From positions 1,240,001-1,304,000 of the forward strand of contig NZ_BAABAU010000001.1 of NCBI RefSeq assembly GCF_039537585.1: a stretch of 64,000 nucleotides of DNA, in the 5' to 3' direction. Shown piece after piece: positions 1-8,014 of the stretch (position 1 is the stretch's first letter; each line of letters opens with the position of its first letter). Position numbers and translations under genes: made by a program. The notes beneath the pieces were generated by a model. The model ran no database searches. It had not been told where the DNA came from and was given only the letters and a program-made list of their open reading frames with translations. This DNA comes from Frondihabitans peucedani (GTDB lineage: Bacteria; Actinomycetota; Actinomycetes; Actinomycetales; Microbacteriaceae).

Positions 1-995
1 TTGATCTCGTTGATCGTTCCGGGAAGGCCTGCGAACGAGCCCTCCTTGATGGTGATGGTCTCGCCGATCTCGAAGTCGACCTCGGCCGGGATGACGCGCT
101 GAGCGGCCTTGCCGCCCTTCGCCCCGCCCTTGGCGGCCGGAGTGGCCTCCTGGACCTGGACGAGGCTCTTCAGCATGTTGAAGGCCTCCTCGAAGCGGAG
201 GGGCGTCGGGTTGTGGGCGTTGCCCACGAAGCCGGTCACACCCGGGGTGTGACGGACGACCGACCAGCTGTCCTCGTTGAGGTCCATCCGCACCAGGACG
301 TAGCCGGGGATGCGGACGCGGGTGACCAGCTTGCGCTGCCCGTTCTTGATCTCGACGACGTCCTCCATCGGGACCTCGACCTGGTAGATGAAGTCCTCCA
401 TGGTGAGCGACACCATGCGGTTCTCGATGTTCTGCTTCACGCGGCGCTCGAAGCCGGCGTAGGAGTGGATGACGTACCACTTGCCGGGCTTGCCGCGGAG
501 CTCGTAGCGGAAGGCCTCGTAGGGGTCGACCTCGGCCTCGTCGTCGGCGGCCTCGTCGTCGGCGGCCTCGTCGGCAGCACCCTCGGACACGTCGCCCTCG
601 GGAGCGTCGGTCTCGGCGGCCTCGATGTCGGTGACGGCGTCGAACGCCGCGACGGCGTCGCCCTCGGCCTGGTGCTCGGCCGCGTCCTCCTCGGCCTCGT
701 CCTCCGTCGCCTCGACGGCGGCCTCGGCCTCGTCGACGCTGTCGATCGTGAGGGCGTCGTCGACGACCGCGTCGGCCTGCTCGTCCTCGGCCTCGTCGAG
801 CGAGTCGAGCAGCTCGTCGAGGTCGACGACGTCGCCGGGTGCCTCTTCGGTCTCGATGCCGATCGCGTCGTGCTCGGCGGAGTCGACCGACAGCTCGTCG
901 GCCGTCTGGGTCGAGCCCTCTTGGGCCTCCTCGACCTCCGAGGACTGCTCGGCGGCGGTGGCGAGGTCGATGTCGTCGCGCTCGTTCTTCGGCAA
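1..995 (-). CDS. nusG: Transcription termination/antitermination protein NusG (3' end outside window)
   Basis: NusG binds RNA polymerase and Rho and links transcription to translation. Reading leftwards from a TTG at 995 (preceded by a purine-rich stretch, no ATG or GTG in frame further up), the protein starts with roughly 155 very acidic residues rich in Glu, Asp and Ala. The NGN domain follows (GKWYVIHSYAGFERRVKQNI, later VTGFVGNAHNPTPL), then an Ala/Gly/Lys linker and the first part of the KOW motif (ITIKEGSFAGLPGTINEI), where the window ends. Such acidic N-terminal extensions are known in actinobacterial NusG, but this one is long. It lies directly downstream of secE and tRNA-Trp, the usual actinobacterial order. 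Confidence 0.95.
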   Translation of the reverse strand, partial: MPKNERDDIDLATAAEQSSEVEEAQEGSTQTADELSVDSAEHDAIGIETEEAPGDVVDLDELLDSLDEAEDEQADAVVDDALTIDSVDEAEAAVEATEDEAEEDAAEHQAEGDAVAAFDAVTDIEAAETDAPEGDVSEGAADEAADDEAADDEAEVDPYEAFRYELRGKPGKWYVIHSYAGFERRVKQNIENRMVSLTMEDFIYQVEVPMEDVVEIKNGQRKLVTRVRIPGYVLVRMDLNEDSWSVVRHTPGVTGFVGNAHNPTPLRFEEAFNMLKSLVQVQEATPAAKGGAKGGKAAQRVIPAEVDFEIGETITIKEGSFAGLPGTINEI

Positions 996-1099
996 GGGTT
1001 CTTCTTTCGGTGGATTGGGGCGGGTGTCCGGGGAAGAGGGACGCCCGGTTTCTGAGGCTCTGCGCCGGCCGGACAGGCACGGGCAGGGCGCCCCGGAGG

Positions 1100-1381
1100 C
1101 TAGCTCGCGTTGACTCCGTTGCCGAAGACGTACTGGACCAGGAAGCCGAACAGCGTGTCGAGTCCGAACACGAGAGCCATCATGATCACGACGAAGACGA
1201 GGACGACGAGCGTGTAGCTCACCAGCTCTTTGCGGGTCGGGGTGACGACCTTCTTCAGTTCGCTGATGACCTGGCGCAGGAAGAGCGCGATGCGCGCGAA
1301 GCGGCCTCGGCGGGCTGCTCCGTCGGCTCTCGCGATCGCGACGACGTCCTCGCTGGGAACGTCCACGTCTTTTCTCGCCAC
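1100..1381 (-). CDS. secE: Preprotein translocase subunit SecE
   Basis: Small single-span partner of SecY in the Sec translocon. The 93-residue product has a basic cytoplasmic N-terminus, the conserved amphipathic segment (FLRQVISELKKVVTPTRKEL) and one membrane segment near the C-terminus (VLVFVVIMMALVFGL). A GTG at 1381 is chosen because GGAAGG lies upstream and length matches the actinobacterial family; longer readings run into the tRNA gene. It sits between tRNA-Trp and nusG on the same strand, so all three are probably cotranscribed. Confidence 0.95.
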   Translation of the reverse strand: MARKDVDVPSEDVVAIARADGAARRGRFARIALFLRQVISELKKVVTPTRKELVSYTLVVLVFVVIMMALVFGLDTLFGFLVQYVFGNGVNAS

Positions 1382-1483
1382 TGTCGTACTTACCTTCCGA
1401 GCTTCGACCTGCGCGTGCTCCCGACGAGTGTCAGGGCCACACCGGGCCTTCGTCCGGTTCGTGCGAGTGCACGGACCGGGCTG

Positions 1484-1556
1484 CAGGGCGGACAGGACTT
1501 GAACCTGCAACCTGCGGTTTTGGAGACCGCTGCTCTACCAATTGAGCCACCGCCCT
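1484..1556 (-). tRNA. trpT: tRNA-Trp (CCA)
   Basis: A full cloverleaf reads on the minus strand: acceptor AGGGCGG pairing with CCGCCCT, T-loop TTCAAGT, and an anticodon loop CTCCAAA giving anticodon CCA. The discriminator base is G, as expected for tryptophan tRNA. It stands just upstream of secE-nusG, a conserved actinobacterial arrangement. Confidence 0.97.
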
Positions 1557-1754
1557 TCGGATCCGGAACCCTGGTCGACCTGCTGGCCGACACGATCTCC
1601 GACCGACCGTAGAGAGGGCTCCGTGTGGAACGCTCCGTCTGGAAGGCGCAGAAAATCTTGGTGGATTCCACCACCGCAGACAAGTGTAGGTGACCCTCCT
1701 GGGCAAGTAAAGTTGGCCCGGCTCCGGGCATGTCGCCCCGATAGGCTGGCCGTC

Positions 1755-2972
1755 GTGAACAGCACCGACCAGAGCGTCCGACTCCCCCGTCTCTCCGCGC
1801 GCATCGCAGCGATCGCCGAATCGGCGACGCTCAAGGTCGATGCCAAGGCCAAGGCCCTGCAGGCCGAGGGGCGCCACGTCATCAGCTACGCCGCCGGCGA
1901 GCCGAACTTCGCCACGCCCGAGCACATCGTGGAGGCCGCCGTCGTGGCCGCCCGCGACCCCAGGAACCACCGCTACACGCCCGCCGCCGGGCTCCCCGAC
2001 CTCCGCGAGGCGATCGCACAGAAGACGCTCCGCGACAGCGGCACGCGCGTCGACGCCTCGCAGGTCATCGTGACGAACGGGGGCAAGCAGGCCGTCTACC
2101 AGTCGTTCGCCGCCGTCGTCGACGAGGGCGACGAGGTGATCCTGCCGACCCCCTACTGGACCACCTACCCCGAGGCCGTCAAGCTCGCCGGCGGCGTGCC
2201 CGTCGAGGTCTTCGCCGGAGCCGACCAGGGCTACCTGGTCACGGTCGAGCAGCTCGAGGCCGCCCGCACCGACCGCACCAAGGTGCTTCTGTTCGTCTCG
2301 CCCTCGAACCCCACCGGCGCCGTCTACTCCGAGGAGCAGACCCGCGCGATCGGCGAGTGGGCCCTCGAGCACGGCATCTGGGTGATCACCGACGAGATCT
2401 ACCAGAACCTCGTCTACGACGGGGTGAAGGCCGTCTCGATCACGGAGGTCGTCCCGGAGCTCGCAGACACGGCGATCCTGGTCAACGGCGTCGCCAAGAC
2501 GTACGCCATGACCGGCTGGCGCGTCGGGTGGATGATCGCGCCCGCCGACGTCACGAAGGCGGCCTCGAACCTTCAGTCGCACCTGTCGTCGAACGTGTCG
2601 AACATCTCGCAGCGCGCGGCCCTCGCGGCCCTCACCGGGTCGCAGGACTCCGTCGAGGCGATGCGGCAGGCCTTCGACACGCGCCGCAAGACCATCGTCT
2701 CCGAGCTGAACAGGATCGACGGCGTCGTCACGCCGACGCCGGAGGGCGCCTTCTACGTCTACCCCGACGTCACCGGCCTCCTCGGCCGCGAGTGGGGCGG
2801 CGTCACTCCGACGACGTCGCTCGAGCTCGCCGACCTCATCCTGGAGCAGACCGAGGTCGCGACGGTGCCCGGCGAGGCGTTCGGCCCCTCGGGCTACCTG
2901 CGCCTCTCGTACGCGCTGGCCGACGACGCCCTGCTCGAGGGCGTGCAGCGGCTGCAGCGCCTCTTCGCCTAG
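1755..2972 (+). CDS. PLP-dependent aminotransferase, aspartate aminotransferase family
   Basis: Fold-type I class I/II aminotransferase of 405 residues, most likely transferring amino groups between aspartate and 2-oxoglutarate. Visible signatures are [13 protein letters not shown] near residue 45, the substrate-side motif [11 protein letters not shown], the cofactor aspartate in [12 protein letters not shown], and the PLP lysine at about residue 248 in [17 protein letters not shown] -10 hexamer TAGGCT (1742-1747) ends 7 nt before the GTG, so the transcript probably begins at the start codon. It is transcribed away from tRNA-Trp-secE-nusG, its common neighbour in this group. A broader substrate range cannot be excluded. 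Confidence 0.9.
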   Translation: MNSTDQSVRLPRLSARIAAIAESATLKVDAKAKALQAEGRHVISYAAGEPNFATPEHIVEAAVVAARDPRNHRYTPAAGLPDLREAIAQKTLRDSGTRVDASQVIVTNGGKQAVYQSFAAVVDEGDEVILPTPYWTTYPEAVKLAGGVPVEVFAGADQGYLVTVEQLEAARTDRTKVLLFVSPSNPTGAVYSEEQTRAIGEWALEHGIWVITDEIYQNLVYDGVKAVSITEVVPELADTAILVNGVAKTYAMTGWRVGWMIAPADVTKAASNLQSHLSSNVSNISQRAALAALTGSQDSVEAMRQAFDTRRKTIVSELNRIDGVVTPTPEGAFYVYPDVTGLLGREWGGVTPTTSLELADLILEQTEVATVPGEAFGPSGYLRLSYALADDALLEGVQRLQRLFA

Positions 2973-2989
2973 GAGCCCTAAGGCGCTGG

Positions 2990-3748
2990 CTACGCGTTCT
3001 CCTTGCGGAAGGTGCGGGTGCCCCACCAGAGCGCGGCCGTGACCAGGACGATGGTCCAGAGCACGCCCCAGAGCAGAGACAGCGTGTAGTCGCCCGAGAA
3101 CAGCTCGCGGACGGCGTCGACGATGTGCTTCGTCGGGATGATGTCGCTCAGGGTCTGCAGCCACTCGGGCGCGATCGTCATCGGCAGCAGGATCCCCGAC
3201 AGCAGGAGCACCGGGAGCGCCACGCTGTTGATGAGCGGCGCCATGACGTCCTCGCTCTTCGTGGTCAGCGCGATCGCGTTGGAGGCGGCCGCGCAGGCGG
3301 TGCCGAGCGCCACGGTGAGGATGAGGCCGGCGAGCATGCCGAGCAGGCTCCCCCGCAGCCCGAACACGAAGCCGAGACCGATCAGCACCACGCCCTGAAC
3401 GAAGAGCTGCAAGACGTCGCGCAGGATCCGCCCGAACAGCAGCGCGGTCCGGCTCGCCGGCGTCACGCGCTCCGCCTCGATCACTCCCGCGCGCCACTCG
3501 GCGATGAGGCTGAAGCCGGCGAACAGGGCGCCGAAGATGCCGAGCTGGATGAGGAGGCCCGGCACGAACAGCGTGTAGGCGTTCGAGGTGCCGAGCTGTC
3601 CGGCCAGCGGCTTGAGCAGCGGCCCGAACAGGCAGAGGTAGAGGATCGGCTGGACGAGCCCGATGATGACCCAGGCGGGGTTCCGGAGCGCGATGCGGAG
3701 CTGCCTCCGGAAGACGATGAGGGTGTCGTGCCAGAACGTGCCGGTCAT
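2990..3748 (-). CDS. ABC-2 type transporter permease (DrrB-like)
   Basis: Integral membrane subunit of an ABC exporter, 252 residues with about six hydrophobic spans. The N-terminal cytoplasmic segment (FRRQLRIALRNPAWVIIGLV) and the stretch IPTKHIVDAVRELFSGDY are typical of the daunorubicin-resistance permease group. The ATG lies one base after the stop codon of the ATPase gene, so the two subunits are translated together. The substrate is not indicated by the sequence; drug or lipid export is inferred from family membership only. Confidence 0.9.
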   Translation of the reverse strand: MTGTFWHDTLIVFRRQLRIALRNPAWVIIGLVQPILYLCLFGPLLKPLAGQLGTSNAYTLFVPGLLIQLGIFGALFAGFSLIAEWRAGVIEAERVTPASRTALLFGRILRDVLQLFVQGVVLIGLGFVFGLRGSLLGMLAGLILTVALGTACAAASNAIALTTKSEDVMAPLINSVALPVLLLSGILLPMTIAPEWLQTLSDIIPTKHIVDAVRELFSGDYTLSLLWGVLWTIVLVTAALWWGTRTFRKENA

Positions 3749-3749
3749 G

Positions 3750-4754
3750 TCAGGCCTCCTCTCGGAGCGAGCGGCCGGTCAGGTCGAGGAACACGTCGTC
3801 GAGGGTCGGCCGCCTGACCTCGATCGACGTGAGAGCGATTCCGCGAGCGTCGAGCTCGCGGAGGAGGCGGGGCAGATGGGTGCCGGCGTCGCGGACGCGC
3901 GTCTGGATCGAGGCGCCCTGCACCTCGACCTCCGCCGGGTCGTCGGCGTCGTGCCCGAGCAGCTCGGCCGCGACCGCCGCCTGCGCCTCGTCGGAGACGA
4001 CGAGCTCGACGAGGTCGCCCGCGACCGACCTCTTGAGGTTCTCGGGGGTGTCGCTGGCGACGATCGAGCCGTGGTCGATGACCAGGATGCGGTCGCAGAG
4101 CGCATCCGCCTCGTCGAGATAGTGGGTGGTGAGGAAGACCGTGCTGCCGCGCTTCTCGCGGAGGTCGGAGATGTGGGTCCAGAGGTTCGAGCGCGCCTGC
4201 GGGTCGAGGCCGGTGGTCGGCTCGTCGAGGAAGACGAGGCTCGGGTCGTGCACCAGCCCCATCGCGATGTCGAGGCGGCGGCGCTGGCCGCCCGACATCG
4301 TCGACGGCTTCCGCTGCCAGAGCCCGTCGAGGTCGAGCTGGTCGAACAGCTCGCGGCCGCGCGTCTCGGCCTGCCGGCGGCTGATGCCGTAGAGCATGCC
4401 GTGATCGACGATCTCCTCGCCGGCGAGCGCGACGGGCGAGGTCGAGCCGCTCTGCGACACGTAGCCGATGGAGCGCCGGACCCCCACCGGGTCGCGCAGG
4501 AGGTCGTGGCCCGCCACGGTCGCCGTGCCGGCCGTCGGCGAGAGGAGCGTCGTCAGCATGCGGAGCGTGGTCGTCTTCCCGGCCCCGTTCGGGCCGAGGA
4601 ACCCGACGATCTCGCCCTCGTCGACGGTGAGGTCGACCCCGGCGACCGCCTTGACCTCGGTGGTCTCGCGACCGCGCTTCGTCGTGAAGGTGCGAGCGAG
4701 GCCGTGCGCCTCGATGACGGGGCCGCCGCGCGCCCCGGGGGAATGCCGCTTCAT
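3750..4754 (-). CDS. ABC transporter ATP-binding protein (DrrA-like)
   Basis: ATPase subunit of 334 residues that powers the adjoining permease. Walker A is GPNGAGKTTTLRML, the signature is MSGGQRRRLDIAMGL, Walker B is LVFLDEPTTGLD, and the H-loop is TTHYLDEADAL. The C-terminal ~90 residues carry the DrrA-type accessory domain (PTLDDVFLDLTGRSL). The ATG at 4754 has GGAGAGCAGG upstream; the reading frame stays open further up but that part overlaps murB's territory and has no family resemblance. Export substrate unknown. Confidence 0.92.
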   Translation of the reverse strand: MKRHSPGARGGPVIEAHGLARTFTTKRGRETTEVKAVAGVDLTVDEGEIVGFLGPNGAGKTTTLRMLTTLLSPTAGTATVAGHDLLRDPVGVRRSIGYVSQSGSTSPVALAGEEIVDHGMLYGISRRQAETRGRELFDQLDLDGLWQRKPSTMSGGQRRRLDIAMGLVHDPSLVFLDEPTTGLDPQARSNLWTHISDLREKRGSTVFLTTHYLDEADALCDRILVIDHGSIVASDTPENLKRSVAGDLVELVVSDEAQAAVAAELLGHDADDPAEVEVQGASIQTRVRDAGTHLPRLLRELDARGIALTSIEVRRPTLDDVFLDLTGRSLREEA

Positions 4755-4843
4755 CGTCTGCCTGCTCTCCGTCGGGCTGGTCGTGTGACAGATACCGTGG
4801 CACGAACCACCGACACAGCGCCAGAGGCAGGAGGGGCGGAGGC

Positions 4844-5962
4844 CTAGAGGTGCAGGCCGAGCAGGACGGGCTCCGGCTGCAGGACGACGCCGAACTCGGC
4901 GGCGACCCGGCTCTGCACGTAGCGCGCCAGCTCCGCGACGTCCTCGGCGGTCGCACCGCCCCGGTTCGTGATCGCGAGCGTGTGCTTGGTCGAGATCGCA
5001 GCACCCGACCCGGGCAGGTGGAAGCCTCGGGGGACGCCCGCGTGCTCGATCAGCCAGGCGGCGCTGAGCTTCACGGGAGACGGGGTGCGGGCAGGCGGAG
5101 GCGCGGGGGTCTGCCCGAGCGGAACCGCGCGATCCTGCGGCTCCTCCTCGGTCTCCCAGCGGGGCGCGTCGACCGGGATGCCGTCGAGGGCGTCGCGGGC
5201 GACGATCGGGTTGGTGAAGAACGAGCCGCTGGAGAAGGTGTCGCGGTCGGACGGGTCGAGGACCATGCCCTTCGAGGCGCGGAGCTCGATCACGCGGGCC
5301 CGCACGTCGGCGAGCGGCACCCGGGCTCCGAGGGGCACGCCGAGCGCGCGGGCGAGCTGGTCGTAGGCGACGGGCTGCGACAGCCCGCCCTCGTCGGAGA
5401 GCCGGAACTCGACGGCGGTGACGACCCCGCGGCGCGCAGGATCGACCGGACCCGGCTTGAAGACGCTGGTCCGGTAGGCAAGCCCCAGGTTGGCCCGCGG
5501 GATGCGCACGAAGTCGAGGGTGTCGGCGTCGAGGAAGTCGACGCTCACCACGGTCTCCGACACCTCCTGGCCGTAGGCGCCGATGTTCTGCACGGGGGCG
5601 GCACCGGTCGAGCCGGGGATGCCGCTCAGCGCCTCGAGACCCGACCAGCCGCGCTCGACGGTCAGTGCGACGAGGGCCTCCCAGGGCTCGCCCGCTGCGA
5701 CGCGGATGCGGACGTCGGTCGGGGCGTCGTCCGCCTCGCGCTCGAGGACCTCGACGCCCCGAGTGCCGACGCGGATCACGGTGCCGGGGAACCCCTCGTC
5801 GCTCGCGACGAGATTGGAGCCGCCGCCGAGGACGAACCACGGCTCGTCGCTCGAGAAGGCCTCGCGCGCCGCGGCGAGCAGCTTGTCACCGGTCGTCGCC
5901 TCGACGAGGCGCTCCGGCGGACCGCCGACACTCATGGTGGTCAGCTCGGCGAACGAGGTCAC
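4844..5962 (-). CDS. murB: UDP-N-acetylmuramate dehydrogenase MurB
   Basis: FAD enzyme that reduces UDP-GlcNAc-enolpyruvate with NADPH to give UDP-MurNAc, the first committed peptidoglycan precursor step. The 372-residue protein shows the FAD-binding TTMSVGGPPERLVEA and LGGGSNLVASDEGF, the catalytic loop SGIPGSTGAAPVQNIGAYGQE, FSSGSFFTNP with the active-site serine, and the C-terminal SAAWLIEHAG. An insertion rich in Pro, Glu and Ala lies between the FTNP motif and SAAWLIE, normal for actinobacterial type I MurB. The GTG start overlaps the upstream dehydratase stop (GTGA, 5959-5962), indicating coupling. Confidence 0.95.
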   Translation of the reverse strand: MTSFAELTTMSVGGPPERLVEATTGDKLLAAAREAFSSDEPWFVLGGGSNLVASDEGFPGTVIRVGTRGVEVLEREADDAPTDVRIRVAAGEPWEALVALTVERGWSGLEALSGIPGSTGAAPVQNIGAYGQEVSETVVSVDFLDADTLDFVRIPRANLGLAYRTSVFKPGPVDPARRGVVTAVEFRLSDEGGLSQPVAYDQLARALGVPLGARVPLADVRARVIELRASKGMVLDPSDRDTFSSGSFFTNPIVARDALDGIPVDAPRWETEEEPQDRAVPLGQTPAPPPARTPSPVKLSAAWLIEHAGVPRGFHLPGSGAAISTKHTLAITNRGGATAEDVAELARYVQSRVAAEFGVVLQPEPVLLGLHL

Positions 5963-6390
5963 GCCCAGGCCACCCGCACCTGCGCCTTGCCGAGCACGGT
6001 GGCGCCCTCGAACGTCACGGTCAGGTCGATGCGGGCCGTGCCGGCCTCGGGGTCGACCTGACCGACCCTCGCCACGACCGTCAGGACGGCGCCGCGCTCG
6101 GGGTCGACGACGACCGGCCGGGTGAAGCGGACCTGGTAGTCGCTGACCCAGCCGCCGGGCTGCGGGGCTCGATCGCTCTCGAGCCACGAGACGACTGGCT
6201 GGACGGCGGTACCCATCGTGAGCATGCCGTGCGCGAGGACGCCGGGGAGCCCGACGGCCTCGGCCACGTCGTCGCGGTAGTGGATGGCGTTGAAGTCGCC
6301 GGACGCACCGGCGTAGCGGACCAGGGAGTCGCGGGTGAGCGTGAAGTCCTGCTCGGCCACGACCTGGCCGACCTCGAGCGCGGCGCTCAC
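5959..6390 (-). CDS. MaoC/HadB-like hot-dog dehydratase
   Basis: A 143-residue single hot-dog protein of the MaoC dehydratase group, which hydrates or dehydrates (3R)-hydroxyacyl thioesters. The catalytic hydratase-2 motif is clear: YAGASGDFNAIHYRDDVA (Asp and His), followed by GVLAHGMLTMG. It starts with a GTG overlapping the stop of the next gene upstream by GTGA, and its own stop overlaps murB. With its neighbour it forms a two-subunit pair similar to mycobacterial HadA-HadB. The acyl substrate here is unknown because mycolic acids are not expected in this group. Confidence 0.88.
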   Translation of the reverse strand: MSAALEVGQVVAEQDFTLTRDSLVRYAGASGDFNAIHYRDDVAEAVGLPGVLAHGMLTMGTAVQPVVSWLESDRAPQPGGWVSDYQVRFTRPVVVDPERGAVLTVVARVGQVDPEAGTARIDLTVTFEGATVLGKAQVRVAWA

Positions 6391-6833
6391 TCGTCACCCC
6401 GGACGACGAGGGTCGAGACCGTCGTGACGACGTGCTCCCCCGCCGAGTCGACCATGACCGACTCCGCGGTCACCATCGAGTGCCCGCCGAGCGACTTGAC
6501 GCCCGAGACGGTGAGGGTGGCCGTGAGCTCGTCGCCGGCGACGATCGGGCGGGTGTAGCTGAAGCGCTGGTCGCCGTGGACGACGCGCGAGAAGTCGATC
6601 CCGGCGTCGGGTGCGGCGAGGAGCTGCTGCAGGGTCGCCTCCTGCACGACGATGGCGAAGGTCGGCGGAGCGACCACGTCGGCGTAGCCGGCGGCGCGCG
6701 CGGCCTCGGGGTCGATCGCGAGTCGGCTGGAGGACGAGGTGGCGCGAGCGAACTCGCGCACTTTCTCGCGACCGACGAGGTAGGGACTCACGGGCGGGAA
6801 CGTCCGCCCCTGGAGCTCGGGGTTCACTGGCAC
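6387..6833 (-). CDS. HadA-like FAS1-type hot-dog dehydratase subunit
   Basis: A 148-residue hot-dog subunit beginning VPVNPELQGR and continuing PPVSPYLVGREKVREFARAT, the signature of the MaoC N-terminal-like family to which mycobacterial HadA belongs. It lacks the catalytic Asp/His loop and most likely stabilises the partner enzyme encoded directly downstream. A -10 hexamer TAGACT (6841-6846, minus strand) ends 7 nt before the GTG at 6833, supporting this start and a leaderless mRNA that covers hadA-hadB-murB. Confidence 0.88.
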   Translation of the reverse strand: MPVNPELQGRTFPPVSPYLVGREKVREFARATSSSSRLAIDPEAARAAGYADVVAPPTFAIVVQEATLQQLLAAPDAGIDFSRVVHGDQRFSYTRPIVAGDELTATLTVSGVKSLGGHSMVTAESVMVDSAGEHVVTTVSTLVVRGDE

Positions 6834-6957
6834 GCGGGCAAGTCTAGGTCGTGGTCTCGAGTGCCTCCGGAATCCGCGCGGGGAGGCGGCCCCGACCCCT
6901 TTCCATACCAGGCCCGGCGGCGTAGAGTCACGGCAACGTCTGGGATGGTAACTCGAC

Positions 6958-7002
6958 GTGAGCACCCGTTCTGACGACGCCGGAGAACGACCCTGGTTCT
7001 GA
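6958..7002 (+). CDS. Putative 14-residue leader peptide
   Basis: A short frame reads VSTRSDDAGERPWF and stops. GGGATGG lies 9 nt before the GTG, and a TAGAGT hexamer at 6923-6928 could be the -10 element, so this mini-gene has a plausible promoter and ribosome site of its own. A long terminator-like hairpin follows and the prenyltransferase gene begins 34 nt after it. The Trp-Phe end resembles attenuation peptides, but the downstream gene is not aromatic amino-acid synthesis. Function is inference. Confidence 0.4.
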   Translation: MSTRSDDAGERPWF

Positions 7003-7055
7003 TCCGCCGAGGATGCCATGGAGCATCCAAGGGGCGCGGGGTCGTCCGGGTGCAG

Positions 7056-7093
7056 GGTGCGCCCCGCCTCGTCCCGATGAGGCGGGGCGCACC
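7056..7093 (+). terminator. Strong terminator or attenuator hairpin
   Basis: A perfect 15-bp inverted repeat (GGTGCGCCCCGCCTC / its complement) with an 8-nt loop lies between the 14-codon leader ORF and the UbiA-type gene. It is followed by a pyrimidine-rich stretch without a true T-run. A smaller hairpin (GGATGC / GCATCC, 7011-7028) precedes it. It could end a small RNA or attenuate the gene at 7127, although that gene also has its own -10 hexamer further down. Confidence 0.6.
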
Positions 7094-7126
7094 GTTCCTC
7101 CCTCTTCCCGGCCCTAGGCTGGTCGG

Positions 7127-7975
7127 ATGCTGAACCGGGTCCGCGATCTCGCGCTCTCGTCGCACCCCGGGCCCACCGCGGCCGTGACCGTCCTGTCGGG
7201 GCTCCTGGCCGCATCTCTCGGCTACCCGGTGGCGCGCGTGCTCGTGATCGCCCTCGCGATCCTGCTCGGCCAGCTCTCTATCGGCTTCTCGAACGACTGG
7301 ATCGACGCGAGCCGCGACCGGGCGTCCGGCCGCTCCGACAAGCCCGTGGCCCAGGGGCTCGTCACCGTGGCGATGGTCCGGAGGGCCGCCGTGTCGACCG
7401 CCGTCGTGGCCCTGGCCGTCTCGGTGGCGTTCGGTCCGCGGGCGGCCGTGGCGCACGCGATCCTGATCGCCTCGGGCTGGGCCTACAACGCCGGCCTCAA
7501 GCGGACGCCGCTCTCGGTGCTGCCGTTCGTCGTGAGCTTCGGGATCCTGCCGGCGGTCGTCACGCTGGCCGGGCAGGAGGGCGTGCCGCCCGCCGCCTGG
7601 GCCGTCGCCGTCGGTGCCGTCTTCGGCGTGTCGATCCACTTCACGAACGTGCTTCCCGACCTCGCCGACGACGAGGCCACCGACGTCCGGGGCCTCCCGC
7701 ACCGGCTCGGAGCGCGGATGTCTGGCCTCGTGGCGTTCGGCGCCCTCGTGGTCGCGGCGATCCTGACGCTCGTCGGTCCGCTCGTCGCCCACCCCGGCGC
7801 CGGTGTCTCGGCCGCCGCCGTGATCGGGCTCGTCGTGGCGGTGGCGATCGCGCTCTGGGGAGCCCGGCTCGTGGTCACCCGGGAGCCTGGGCGCCTGCTG
7901 TTCCGCCTCGTGATCCTGGCGTCGCTCGTCATCGCGATCGAGCTGGTCCTCAGCGGGACGAGGCTCGCCGGCTAG
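7127..7975 (+). CDS. UbiA-family prenyltransferase
   Basis: Polytopic membrane enzyme of 282 residues that would transfer a prenyl chain to an aromatic or phenolic acceptor. The two Asp-rich Mg/diphosphate motifs are present: NDWIDASRDRASGRSDKP (about residues 46-63) and DLADDEATD (about 180-190), with eight or nine hydrophobic spans. A -10 TAGGCT at 7115-7120 ends 6 nt before the ATG. The neighbours (type III PKS, methyltransferase and monooxygenase, convergent on the other strand) suggest the acceptor is the polyketide-derived phenol. It is not MenA, which is at 30418-31380. Confidence 0.85.
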   Translation: MLNRVRDLALSSHPGPTAAVTVLSGLLAASLGYPVARVLVIALAILLGQLSIGFSNDWIDASRDRASGRSDKPVAQGLVTVAMVRRAAVSTAVVALAVSVAFGPRAAVAHAILIASGWAYNAGLKRTPLSVLPFVVSFGILPAVVTLAGQEGVPPAAWAVAVGAVFGVSIHFTNVLPDLADDEATDVRGLPHRLGARMSGLVAFGALVVAAILTLVGPLVAHPGAGVSAAAVIGLVVAVAIALWGARLVVTREPGRLLFRLVILASLVIAIELVLSGTRLAG

Positions 7976-8014
7976 TCGACTCCGCGACCGGGGCCGCCAC
8001 CGGCCGCCCGCCCG

